Shown: piece by piece, positions 11,903 to 27,481 of the stretch
How positions within the stretch are numbered: position 1 is the stretch's first letter
Layout: the number at the start of each line of letters is the position of its first letter
Assembly: GCA_045837725.1 (NCBI GenBank)
Contig: JBEWZL010000126.1
Location: forward strand, 372,001-436,000
Source: Vermamoeba vermiformis
Lineage: Eukaryota; Tubulinea; Echinamoebida
Reading direction: 5' to 3'
DNA: 64,000 bases
Made by a program: the position numbers and the translations under genes
Notes under the pieces: model-generated
Database searches by the model: none
Seen by the model: only the letters and a program-made list of their open reading frames with translations
Told to the model about the DNA's origin: nothing

Positions 11903-14900
11903 ATGAAATCAATTATTTTGATTTTCTTTGTTGGCGCTTTGCTCCTGGATGCTATTGCTGCCCAAGGTAACTCCGATTACTTCGTGTCGATTGATATTAA
12001 CGAAGCAATTCATCGATAGAACCTAGTGCAGAAAGAATATCTATTGTAGGAGTCGGTGCCACATTTCCTCAACCTCTTTACTCTGAATGGTAAGAAAATT
12101 GACCGTTAAGATCTCCATTTAAAAAATTAGAAGAAATATAAGAGCGCCATAACATAATTGATTTATGTTATTTATTTATATTATTTTTGGTCAGGTTTTT
12201 CGCGTACAGTTTGATTAAACCAGATGTCGTGTTTTCCTACACCGGATCTGGCTCCGGTGCTGGTCGCAGAGCTATACGAAGTGGCCTTGTCGATTTCGCT
12301 GGAAGTGATGCGCCATTATCCGCCGCCGATTTACAAGTGGTACGTGAAAAGACCTGGTATTAAAATGATCCACAATAATACGTAGCGATATCAAGCTTCT
12401 ATACTCTATCAATTGAATATATATAATAACATTTCGTTATCCTACGAGTGCGAATTTAAAATAGGAGAACAAATACGAGATCTACTGCATGATCCCCAAA
12501 ACCTTATCAATCGTTTTTTATTTAGAATCCGAACATTGTCCAAGTGCCTTTTCTTGCGGGTGCAGTAGTACCATTTTACAAGATAAGCGCGCTTAACGCA
12601 TCAGATCCCGCCATTATTTTCGAGCGATCAGTTTTGGCCGATATTTTTCGCGGCGTTATAACTAACGTGGAACGACCCTAGAATATTAGCAGACAATCCA
12701 ATCATTGCAAGCAAGCTTCCGAATGCCACAATCAAAGTTGTTTTAAGGTTTGATAATCCATGATCCCAAAAAAATCTCCCGACGGCGAGCTGAATATTTA
12801 TTTTCAGAGCTGAGAGTTCAGGAACAACGAACATCTTTACTTCATTCTTGAGCTCAGTTAGCAGTGAATGGAATTCAACATATGGCACAGTAGATACTTG
12901 GCCTGCTGAAATTCGCAATCAATCAAACTTCCAAACCGCTGATGTACGCCAAAATTAGCATGTGTTCCGTTAAGTAATCTTTAACTTTCCTTATTAGGGA
13001 AGCTTTGGTATTTATGCCCTGGTAGAAAGCACGGACAATTCAATTAGCTACGTGTCTTTATCTTTCCTCGTGGATCAAACCGTAACTTACGGTCAAATGA
13101 TTAACAGAAATGGAAAGGTAGTGCTATTATAATATAATTAATATACTTATATATTGGTTTAAGGTCGTTTCTGCTACATCTGAGTCCGTTCAAGTTGCAA
13201 TGGACACCGCAAAATTCAACTCGCAAAGGGCTGCTTCGATCGTCGATTTGCCCGCAGACACTGCTTGGCCTATTGCTAGCTTTACTTATATCATCGTCGG
13301 AACGAGTAATAGACCCTTATTGAACCATTCATACCGACCAAAATATTCATTATTGCGTTGCAGATATCACCGAAGGCTTCACCAAACGTCGTGAGATGAT
13401 GCGTGCTTTTCGTTGGATGCAAACATCTGAAGCTGCCAGAGCACGTGCCACTAAACAAGGCTACGCGCCTCTGACTGAACAAGTAGCTAGGGACACCGTG
13501 AATGCATTAGCAGCCATTACTGTTGATGGTCAACCGCTCCTCGCAGGTAAGTCCCACACGTGCGAGTGACGGACTTTGCTGACTTGATTCTATCATAGTC
13601 GAGTTGCTACCACAACACGAAGGCGCTGGTTTTAAAACGGTCTTCGGCTTGTCTATAGCCGCATTTGGTATAGCTCTAATTGCGTCAGTGATGTTTATCG
13701 TCATCGGCAAAAAGAACCGCGTACGTAGCACTTCATCATGACACCTCAAAAAGTGTCAGTGTCTGACTTGCTCGCAGGATTTGCCTAGCCTCGAGTACGC
13801 CTTCACCGCAGTCTTGTTCAGCGGGTCTACTTTCATCGCCATATCGTCCATCTTTTGGTACTTGTTGCCGGACAGTGACTACATCTGTCACTTGCGCGTG
13901 TGGTTCTTGACCTTTGGCATGACGTTGATTCTTGCAACCATGTTCTCGCGTACTTGGCTTTATCTTCGAATCTATAATGTGGTGCACGTAAGTTTATTAT
14001 CAAAATTTTTCACGTGCGGATCTGACTACTTTACAGCGCCTCCGTAAATTCAATTACAAAGTGAGATATACGCTCGAATCATTGGCCGGCATGGCTGCAA
14101 CATTAGTATTACAACTTGTAAGTCGATAATATGACAGTTTGGAATTGGATCTAAGATGTTTCGTGCAGGTTATTATGATCGTTTGGCAAGTGATGGATCC
14201 GTATACATCGAGTGTCGCGATCACAGATGACATCAATATCTACGGCAAATATCAGTGTCAGTCTTCGTTAATCACCACCTGGGTCATTGTCGAGCTTGTT
14301 TTCACGGTACGTGAAATTTCACACCTTCGCAACCACGTCGCGGATACTGATTATATGATATTATAGGGTGCGATTTTAGTATGGGGTGTGTATGTCGTGT
14401 ACCAAGCGTGGGAATTGCGTCAAAAAGCAAGAGATTCGAAGTGGCTGTTGATCGGCATTTACAACTTCATCGTGGCAATCTGCGTGCTGGTGCCACTTGT
14501 CGCGACATCAGTGGATGTGGACGATGATATGTTGTTCTATATCATAGTGTGCGGTATAGTCTTCATCAATGTGAGCACTATCTTGTGCGTCTACATTCCC
14601 AAATTGTTCGTGCAATACAAGTCGTTCTCGAGTGGTCGCACTTCTCGCGTGGTCAGCATGGGCGAAATTTCAACGGTACGTACAATAAGCATTACCTAAA
14701 ATATATATCTATACGAAAAATGCAATATTATACAAGTGTTATATATATTCGGCGTAATGGTATCCTGGTTCGTGAGATTCAGAAATTATGTACCAAGATC
14801 CGGATCTTTGCATTGAAATTCTTCTCTCATTATCTTGTCTTACTATTATAATATAAACTATTTGCTGGTTTTGGACAATGTATCTAATATAGGTTTTTAT

Positions 14901-15174
14901 TTTTAAGGCACAAACTCCGGATGCCCCCAAGAACCTCCGCAAATCCGCCACCAATTCAGCCGTTGCACCTGCGCCTACCAATCAGAACAGTCAGGGCAAT
15001 CAAAGCAATCAGAGCAATCAAAGCAGCAACAAATATCCGAGTATGCCTTCGACGAACTCTGACAAACACGAGAGTTATCCCGCTTCTGAGACACCGAACG
15101 GATCTAATAAGAGCAGCAAGTCATCTTCAACATCCTCGTCGAATTCTTCATCGAGTTCGTCAAAAGATGATTAA
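11903..15174 (+). CDS. PstS-like phosphate-binding domain fused to class C GPCR
   Basis: Fourteen exons (11903-11966, 12020-12089, 12195-12339, 12526-12747, 12808-12943, 12998-13117, 13164-13305, 13364-13546, 13599-13720, 13778-13987, 14037-14117, 14169-14306, 14367-14675, 14908-15174) encode about 735 residues. A signal peptide (MKSIILIFFVGALLLDAIAA) precedes a PstS-family domain. It shows VGVGATFPQPLYSEW, YTGSGSGAG, DFAGSDAPLS, LADIFRGVITN-WNDP and VVLRAESSGTT, the places where PstS binds phosphate. Seven TM segments of class C type follow (LRVWFLTFGMTLILATMFSRTW, the WQVMDP and CQSS loops, terminal IPKLFVQY). The tail is Ser/Asn-rich. It is probably a surface G-protein-coupled receptor that senses phosphate or a similar anion (inference). 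The frame is broken by one extra base near 12667: total exon length leaves remainder 1. Sequencing error, pseudogene or frameshifting are all possible. Confidence 0.85.
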
Positions 15175-15245
15175 TAAGTACCATAATATATAATTATATA
15201 ATAATAATGTAAATTAGAGTTAGAAAGAGAATTAAAATAATTAAT

Positions 15246-16819
15246 TTATTCGTCGTCAATCACCAAAATATCTTTCGTAGTGTCATTTAATATGCTCTTA
15301 TTCGTATTATTCATATTATTACTATTATCATCGCTAGTCATTATTATATCATCATTCTTGTCCTCTTTAACTTCTTCCATTTCAACTTTTGCATCGACAT
15401 TATTATTGTTATTTTTGCTGTTATTGTTGTTATTATTCACATTTTGTTTCTTATTCGGGTTAAATATGAACTCATCCAATGAGGGTCGCTTCTTTTTGAT
15501 TGGTGAATTTGACGCCACAAACGGCTTGTGAAATGCATCGTACAATCTTCGCACTCGTTTTTCACCGAGTCCAGGACACAAACTCAGCTGTTCTATTGGC
15601 GCGGTCATAATAGCTTTCAGGGACTACAGCATCGATTAATTTTATCAATTTTATTATTATTTTCAGTGAAAATGGACTTACGCCAATGTTCTGTTGCAAA
15701 CTGGCCACATTTCTTTTGTTGATCGATCGAACGGCAGTTAAACAGTCCGTAAGCTATAATATAGTATATTATTATTATATATGCACTATACTTAATTAGG
15801 GTATTATTATAATGTTTACCTGGGCTTCGTAATCGTCTTTGACCTGTTCTTTAATGGTGTCTGCTGACTTGCCTTCCAATGCTTTATAGGTCTCTAAATA
15901 TCGCGCGACTTCTAAATTACTATAATGTGTATAGTATATTAGTATTAATAGGACTAATATCGTGACAACATCGGAACTAGATCCGACCCAAATATTTTTT
16001 CAAAAATTCTTGTAGGTGACATTAACGCAATATTCGGATTTAAATTGGTATATGAAAGTATATACTAAAGGGTGTATATATATGCATAGTAATTACCTCC
16101 AAGCCACAATCAGGGTCAAATTGGATGCGATGCAAAGTTTGTTGAGTTGTCGGAGAGGTACAGCATTCTCATCAGTATCAACGAGGCATAATAATACGCG
16201 TAGTCTATATTTAGCCGGAATATCTTTTAAACGGCGCAATAGATAGTCGCCATTGAGTAAATGATAGCGTAGACTGGATCCGATCGAAAAATAAAATGAT
16301 TAGAGAATAAAATATATGAAAATGATAGGTAGTTATATAAATATTACCTTAAAAATAGGCCGCAACCTGTAGAGCCGAAATGGTAGTCAGGCACAAGCTG
16401 TGGATCGAACTCGAACTTGACATTTTTGATAAATTTTACAACAGGGTTGCCGCGCTGGAAAAAATAAAATTAATTAATTGTGGGCATTATTAGGCACTGC
16501 AAAAATTGGTAAAAATATTCCCGTAATTTCTCGATTATTTTTTTAAAAGTTGAAAAATTCTCTCTTACCTGGCGCTCGCTTATATATAATACATTTGGTA
16601 CATATTTAATTGGCATAGTATTTACAAGTGGTTTTCTGTGGAAAGAAATGTTATTGCTATCAGATCAAGTTCGAACACGTACTTTACAAATCCAGCCTTC
16701 GGCGATGCGATGGGAGGTGCGGGTGCTGCATTAATATTATACACTACAGGTGGCTTCACATTGTTTGTATTAATAGCTGGTTTTGGTGGATCTGTGTTGT
16801 GGTTGTCTTTCTCGCTCAT
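15246..16819 (-). CDS. ercc1: DNA excision repair protein ERCC1 / Rad10
   Basis: Seven exons (16819-16683, 16635-16569, 16454-16348, 16273-16097, 15919-15820, 15753-15682, 15623-15246) encode 345 residues. ERCC1 is the non-catalytic partner of XPF in the nuclease that cuts 5' of DNA lesions in nucleotide-excision and crosslink repair. The central domain is clear (ERQRGNPVVKFIKNV, DYHFGSTGCGLFLSLRYH, LRVLLCLVD, LTLIVAW). It is followed by the helix-hairpin-helix region (LTDCLTAVRSINKRN, LCPGLGEKRVRRLYDAF). The N-terminus is short and Pro-rich. The C-terminal extension of about 80 residues after the last hairpin is Asn- and Asp-rich and unusual for animals. The 3' end lies about 70 bp from the convergent receptor gene. 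Confidence 0.95.
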
Positions 16820-17102
16820 TTTACGGAACTACTGCGTCCTTCCAATTTTTTAGAACTATCAAAAAATTCACAAACGAAAATATAGATGTAAGACTTTCTA
16901 AGTCATTTGAGTCCGTACAGACTCAAGGACAATAGTTCTTCTTTGGATCAGGAACGTTTTGTACTGGCTCGAATACGAATACTACCTGTTCATTATACGT
17001 TCATTTAGCCAAAATACTGGATCTTATGAACGAATATATACGATGATACGAAGGCTACAATACAACGTCTTTAGTATTTTTACATATTATTACATTTGTC
17101 TT

Positions 17103-17886
17103 TTACATCACAACGCAGATATTCTTTCGCTTGTTGTTGAGGTTCTTATTGTGTCTCTTTGTCCCCTTAGCATTATCATCGTTCTCACGCTTCATGCGCA
17201 CCAAGTGTTCGATTGTCTCCGTGACATTGAGGTTGGATTGGACACTGCCCTCAAAGAACGAACAATTCAGTGACGCAGCTAGTTCTGCGCCATGTGCGGT
17301 ACTGATTTGACGTTTTTCCGCGAGATCAGTCTTATTACCAAATAAGGCAAGTGGCATCTGAGGCAGTGAAAGCTTGGCGCGTGCGTCTCGGATCGCGTGA
17401 TACAGCCGTCGGGCTTCATCGAGAGTCCTTTCATCGGTAATAGAGTATAATATTACACCTACATCAGCTTTTTGATAAAATAATTCTCCATATGAAGCCT
17501 GCTCTGTCTAATTAATAAAAATTGTAAGCGAATCTGGATCGAGCAAAAAACAGCGTTATGTGAGGGAAATTTCAGCGTTAAACTGAAGATAACAGTAACT
17601 TACCGCATTGCATGTCCACTAATTCTAATACAATGTCTTCTCCTTCGTAGTCAATATGTTTTATGTAACTCTCCGAAGCTGTCGGATCGTGCTAAGTTTT
17701 AAGCGTTAGAAATACGCTGCTGAATTTATATATCGTACCTTGTTAATGAATATTCCTTGAGCAAACATCACCTTTCGTAGGATTAAAATTAATTTCAATT
17801 TAAATTTAAAATGCAACCATTACCGTAAACGCCGATTTTCCGGCGACTTTAGCACCGACTATCAGAATTTTAAGGGAACTATCCAT
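17103..17886 (-). CDS. Ras-like small GTPase with degenerate switch II
   Basis: Four exons (17886-17824, 17771-17739, 17691-17604, 17503-17103) give 194 residues. Visible are the P-loop GAKVAGKS, switch I (HDPTASESYIKH, the YDPTIEDSY position of Ras), NKTD, and a C-terminal CAAX box CVVM for prenylation, after a basic Asn/Lys-rich tail. The position of Ras DTAGQE reads DMQCE, so the invariant Gly60 and catalytic Gln61 are absent, and the G5 loop is GSVQ instead of SAK. It is probably membrane-anchored and GTP-binding but poor at hydrolysis (inference). An alternative acceptor 5 nt upstream would shift the frame to a stop, so the CAG|AG junction was chosen. Confidence 0.8.
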
Positions 17887-18277
17887 TATGTACAATTATG
17901 AATTCAAAGGAACTTGCAAATCCGGAACATTGACTGATCCGTAATATTGACCAAAAGAATGATGAATCGTTTACCTCTCGGTATGCAGAGGTATTGTGGT
18001 CATGTGTGACACTAGAAATTGTTGAAAGAACGTTTCGCACATTTGTTATTTAAGACTTTTTTACGTGCCGCACGAGGTCGAAGTTTCGCGGGAATCCTGT
18101 AGCGCCTTACCATTGAACCGTAAATAGAAATGGTTGAGGCCGCGTAAATAATCTTTCGTAATAACGCTTAGCTAAATTTGGCTCTGATCTTGCGCGGGAG
18201 ATTTTGTGTTTCTTTTGTACTGCTTCAAACCTCGCACAATATTCATCAACCAGCTGTATAATAGTGTACATATATAT
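17887..18277. other. divergent promoter region
   Basis: About 0.4 kb between the start of the Ras-like gene (-) and the PH-domain gene (+). No coding signal of note. It contains TATATATA just before the PH gene start. Confidence 0.45.
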
Positions 18278-20625
18278 ATGTCTAATAAATCATTAAAGTC
18301 GGGATTCAGGGAGGGCTTCCTGAAAAAGAAGCAAACAAAAAAGAAGATTTGGCGCAGGCGGTGGTTTGTGTTAACTAATGACGCGTTATGTTATTATACA
18401 GAGAAGGTAATATTATATACAAGCATTTTATAGCGTTCGTTTAGTTTGTACAGCAAGATCCGCGTTGGTACAAAAACTACCAATATTTTTGGTGGATCTC
18501 GCTAGAAAATATGTAATATAATAAAAATAACATAGACGGATATAATACGTCGCTTGAATATGTCGTTTTGCATTTATAGTCCTGCATCTAGCTCCGTTAA
18601 TTAATTATTTTTATTCACGAATATAGGGCGAGCTTCGTGGCGAAATATTGATGAAAAATGTGCTTAAAGTAGAAAATTGGGAGCCCACTGAAGATGATAA
18701 GGACTTGGGGTTGAAATTTTGCTTTGAAATAGAAACAAAAGGGGTAAGAAAAAAACCAGATCCGTTTTTTGATGCATGGACCGCTATCTCTTTGCATGAT
18801 ATCGATTAAATATAGCTATATTTACGAAATGAACGGTTGCCAGAACTGGATTTGGCGTGCGCAAATAAATTAATTTTGATTTCTATTTTCAGGAAGTAAA
18901 CAAGAAAGACAAAACCGAATCAAAATATATATTGCAAGCAGATGATGCTGCGAGTAGAGATAAATGGATTTATCATCTGGATGTAGTCGCTGCGGTCAAT
19001 TTTTACGCCAATAATCCAAAGTTAAATAGTAAGTGCCAACAATTAAAATGATAATATGCTAATGTTATATTAATATTCTTACTATTTTTGGTGACTATTC
19101 GGACACTAATTGCTTGTTTTTGAATAGCTTCGCGCAGATTTGTTCTGCAATGCGCATTGATTCTCCAAACTAGTGCGTCCTATATTACAAACTCTGTGCG
19201 CTTCTCACGCAACACATTCTTGCGTGGTGATGAAGCAAAAATATTGGATATGAATCATCAGCTGTCTCCGTTTTTGTTTCGTTTATTGGAGGTACGTTGA
19301 CACGTGCTTTTACGCGTTGTTTTTGGACTTACCTTATATGGCAATCAGGCCGGCATGAGATATGTTGTTCAGAGAGGCGATGAGAATAGAGAGGTCGTGG
19401 TATTGAAGGCTAAAGAGTTCGAGGAGTTTAGTTTGCATGTCTTCAACCTCTGGGAGTACATTTCACAACTTGACGGAGTGAGCGCTGAAGCTATTAGAAG
19501 TATCGTCATAATCACTTCAGTACGTTATTGACACGCGCTATATTTACACGAGCACGTGCTAACTATCGACATTTCCTTTTTAGGACTGTGTTCGTGCCGT
19601 TCATGAAATAGCGCAAATGGACATCAGTTCGGAGATTGTGACGGAGGATAATACGCCAATAACCTCACCTATTAACAGTCCTCGAGTCCCTTCAATATCA
19701 ATGTCTGCTGATGGTTGGAGAAGACGACCAAGATCTACTGCACAAAGCATCACTAACTCCGCCACTGGACCTAGATCTGTTGACTCAGCTTTTCAGCGCC
19801 CAATAGATAACGTTACTACGGCTGGCAAAGGTACGTACCGTAACATTATTTAATCTTCCTTAAACTGCCATATTTTGCTGGATGCAGTCGAGTTTGAACC
19901 GATCGCTACGGATGTGTACTAACCATTATTAATGATGCAGAAAGCGAAGTTAATAAGCCTTCTACCTCATGGCAACCTGTTTCAAAAGCAACTCTGAGAA
20001 AGACAAAGAGCGAGACCGATAGTATTGGACTGGAAGAGGATGCGGACCTGAGCAACAATAACAGCCTTAGTGTGCCAACGAGTGATAGTGAAAGCAGTAG
20101 TCCAGTGAATATGAGTCCTATCAAAGAAGAAGAGATTGAAGAAGCAGCGGATGTGGCTTCAAGAACAAATCGACACCAAGAAACGATCTTTAATCTTGAT
20201 TTGGCGGAGCAAGTAGAACAGGCATTGAACTCCATAACAGAAGCGAATAACAATGACCCTAATGGAGTTCCTGATATAGTTGCTCCAACACCAAGAAAAA
20301 AGCGATCCTTTATAGCCAAGTTTGAAAAACCGGTCGATCCGAGCGGCGTAAGTTGCGATATGCTCATGATACACTATAATGAACATATAATAATATTTTA
20401 TTGCAGCAAATCGATAATTGTGTCCGAGAACTAACGGACATGCAATTTGAGATCGCGAAAGAAGAGGTGCATCAGAATATTGAGAAGGGTGCAGCTACTA
20501 GTGGCTGGAAGAGTTATAGTCCTCATGCTGCTAATCGGAAGTACGCTGGCTCGCTTAGCTCGTCGACCAGATCGAGCGTTAGTGTAATTTCGGATGATCC
20601 AAACGGAAATCAAGACAACAAATAA
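18278..20625 (+). CDS. PH-domain protein with Ser-rich tail
   Basis: Eight exons (18278-18406, 18627-18743, 18893-19028, 19128-19291, 19349-19519, 19584-19830, 19941-20347, 20407-20625) give 529 residues. A pleckstrin-homology domain occupies about 10-120 (EGFLKKKQTKKKIWRRRWFVLT, KYILQADDAASRDKWIYHLD), including the basic loop typical of phosphoinositide binding. A helical central region of unknown family (about 130-260) follows, then a long low-complexity Ser/Thr/Glu-rich tail. No catalytic domain is seen. It is likely an adaptor recruited to membranes. ATG 18278 was preferred to an in-frame upstream Met because the PH domain begins right after it. The intron before exon 7 has a TACTAAC branch site at about 19917. 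Confidence 0.8.
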
Positions 20626-20835
20626 AGTCAACATAAACGATGTAGCGAACATAATCTTATTATGTATTCTAAAATAATATTGGCTGACCTGATCTGCCAC
20701 GATAAGCGGAGAAAAAACTCGACCGAAATTTATTTTTTTGGCAAGCTTTATTTAAACTTATTTATTACTGGTAAGACCAACGATTAGTCTTATTATTTAT
20801 TTATAAGCCTTTCGTTGCGTCTACAAGCAGAGTAA

Positions 20836-24608
<3,773 letters not shown>

Positions 24609-24699
24609 TGCCCTTCATTTTCCTTATTTATTTTGTTTATAAATGGATCAGATCAGATTTCGAAACCAAGAATCAAAAAAATTATCCACGCTTGGCTAA

Positions 24700-27481
24700 T
24701 TATTCGGTATGTTCATCGATTTTGTTGCACAGTTGTTCCATCGTCTGCTCATTCAACATTAATAGAACTCAAATATATACATCAATAATTACTTACGGGT
24801 CGTGCGTTTGGATCCGTGTTCCAGCACATCTGCATGATCTCGCGCAGAAGTGGTGGACAGTCTTCAGGAATCGTCGGGGTCAAGCCCGAGTCTCTGATTT
24901 TGATTCCAGTGTTCAAAATATCTTCACCAATGTGTGGCTCTTGTCGTGCAGTAATCTCGTACAAAATGATACCGAACATCCACACGTCAGATTTGAAGCT
25001 GTAAGTTTGATTGGCAATTGATTCAGGAGCCATCCAACGAATAGGACCAATGTTGGATGTCGTTTTGCCTGCTTGTGTGGCTTCTTTCAAGGCTCTCGAC
25101 ATGCCAAAATCTGATATTTTTGGCTCACCGTTGTGCATGAGAATATTTCTTGCAGCCAAATCACGATGGACGATATTATTTGTGTGCAAATGGTAAAGTC
25201 CCTTGGCAATGCCAGTAGCAATGTGAATTTGCTGTGTCGTGGGAATTTTTTGGTTAGTGTCAAAGAGGAGATTGTCCAAACTGCCGTTGTTGCAGTACTC
25301 TAATATCACAAGGGGATAAGGACCATCAGTAGATATGCCAAGCAACTGAACAATGTTGGGGTGGGGAGGAATGTTCATCTGGAATTCTGCTTCTCTCAAA
25401 AATTCTTCTGTCGAAATTGCTGCATTGCCAACTTTGACTGCAACTTTAGTAGCTTGCCATTTGCCCAAGTACACTGAATTGACATTAGTTTTAGGACATG
25501 AAGAAAAGATCACTCTACTTACCCTTGCCAAAAGAACCAGCACCAATCTCTTTTTCCAGGGTGACAGACTTGTGTGGTATCAATCTCTTGTCTGCTGACA
25601 GTTGAGATAAAGGATTGCCAACTTGTTTCTTGGCACGTGATTTTCTTTTCAGACCCAGAATGACACCAACAACAATGCCAGCAACTACAAGGGGAACTAC
25701 TACTGATGGCACAACTATCACTGCAATGTTTTGGGGTGCTTCTGCTGAGGGAGTGTTTGGCAGAGGCCCTTCTGTTGTCGCAGGTGTGGGCAGTGAGGGA
25801 GGTGTCAAATAAACTCCATACTGAAATGAAATGTTGCTGCCACTCACCCAAGTCCATTCATTAGAAGAAGGGTTAAATCTCCACAGGTCATTAAGATAAG
25901 CTAAATGACTGGTATAAGCAAAGGTGTTTCAAATAAGTTATTACCTCCACTCACCCTGCCCATAGGTTGCATCATAAATAGAACCTCCAAACAACCAAAC
26001 TGTTCCATCTGTGCCAGTCTGCAATGTAGAACCAGTTCGTGCAGTTGGTATGTTTGCCACTGAGGGGACTCCTTGAGTTCCATAGTTTCCAAGTTGGTTT
26101 ACTGAGGTTGAGCCTCCCATCCATGTCCATTGATTGGTGGAGGGAGTGTACTTCCAGAGGTCATTCATAAAGCCCATGCCTAATGAAAATCAGGCAAAGG
26201 GTTGTAAGTGTAAAATATAAACTTGACTTACTAGTACGGTTAGCATAGCCATAACCTCCAAACAACCAGAATGATCCATTAAGGTCAATCCAAGCCTGGC
26301 TGGAGCGGCGTGAACCAGGCCTTGTGATGTCTGATGGCACTCCTAGACTACCAAACTCTCCAAATTGATTTGTTGTACCGTTTCCACTCACCCAGGTCCA
26401 TTCATTGGTGGTTAGATTGTAGTTCCATAAGTCACTAAGCTGCCCAGAGACTGAACCAATTCCACCAAATAGCCAAAATGTGGTGTTATCTGAGGCTGAG
26501 CCAAAGCCTTGTCTTGAGCCAGGATTGCTGGAGGGTGAGGGGACTCCTTGTGTGCCATAGCTTGGCTGTTCATTGACTGTATCATTGCCACTGACCCACA
26601 CCCACAACTGAGTGGAGGGATTGTACTGCCAGACATCATTGAACGTGCGGCCCGCTAAACACTTGTTAGAATCTGCAATGTCAAAGGAGACAAATCAAAT
26701 CATACATCCAGTTCCACCAAACAGCCAAAATGTTCCATCGAAGCCTGTCCACGACCCAGATGTTGTTCTAGCACCAGGATAATTAGATGGTGAGGGGACT
26801 CCTTGAGTTCCATAGTTTCCAAGTTGACCTGTTGAGGTTGAGCCTCCCATCCACGTCCATTGATTGGTGGAGGGAGTGTACCTCCAGAGGTCGTTTAACA
26901 AACCATTTGTAGGTGGAAAAGGACCATTTGTAGCTGTGATACCAGTCCCGCCAAAGAGCCAGAGCGATCCGTCAGCACCCGTCCATGAGACCGAATACTG
27001 CCGTCCACCAGGAATATTGCTGTCTGCTGGTACTCCTTGCTCTCCAAATTGTGCTGGTTCGTTAGCATAGTACGTGCCTTTCATCCACGTCCACTCGTCC
27101 AACAACGGATCGTATCGCCACAGATCGTTGAAATATCCTAAAAAATTAAATCCTTCAATATCGAGAGTCACCTATTTAACTTTTGCACCCACCACTGCCT
27201 CCAGGACTGTATCGCGTAGTAGTGTTGCTATAGCCATTGCCTCCGAAAAGCCAAAATTTGCCGTTGAGATCCACCCACGAAACTGGATCGGTGCGAGCGC
27301 CAGGGACTGCTTTTAATACTTGACACAAGTACGGAGGGATGTAAATTGCAACCAATAATACCAAAAATAAACCTAAATAAAACAAGTTATTATACCTTTG
27401 GCGATAATCTTGCCATCCGAATAAAATCTGAATTTGTTGGATGGATATACTAAAGTTGTAACTTGGCTTACGTAAGTTCAT
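24700..27481 (-). CDS. kelch-ectodomain receptor tyrosine kinase (RTK-like) 2
   Basis: Eight exons (27481-27472, about 27372-27193, 27137-26706, 26654-26232, 26179-25955, 25900-25523, 25473-24797, 24744-24700) give about 789 residues. The first coding exon is only 10 nt; joined to exon 2 it makes a signal peptide (MNLRLFLVLLVAIYIPPYLC). Six kelch repeats follow, each with (P)GxR, LFGG and NDLWxYxPxxNxWTW, enough for a six-bladed propeller. TM is about 481-507. The kinase has IGAGSFGKVYLG, VAVKV, HRDLAARN, DFGMSR, APES and ends RPTMEQL. The repeats are close to bacterial-type kelch repeats. The donor of exon 2 is uncertain (two phase-equivalent choices). It lies tail to tail with the CH-LIM gene (91 bp). 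Confidence 0.88.

Noticed and set aside
17338-17347. CCAAATAAGG CArG-like site
   Set aside because: It lies in the coding sequence for the conserved GNKTD loop of the Ras-like gene, so it needs no regulatory explanation.
19887-19919. Alternative exon after the acceptor GATGCAG with reading VEFEPIATDVY and a stop
   Set aside because: The stop sits on TACTAAC, a perfect branch site for the next acceptor at 19940, which keeps the long downstream frame. It is better read as intron.
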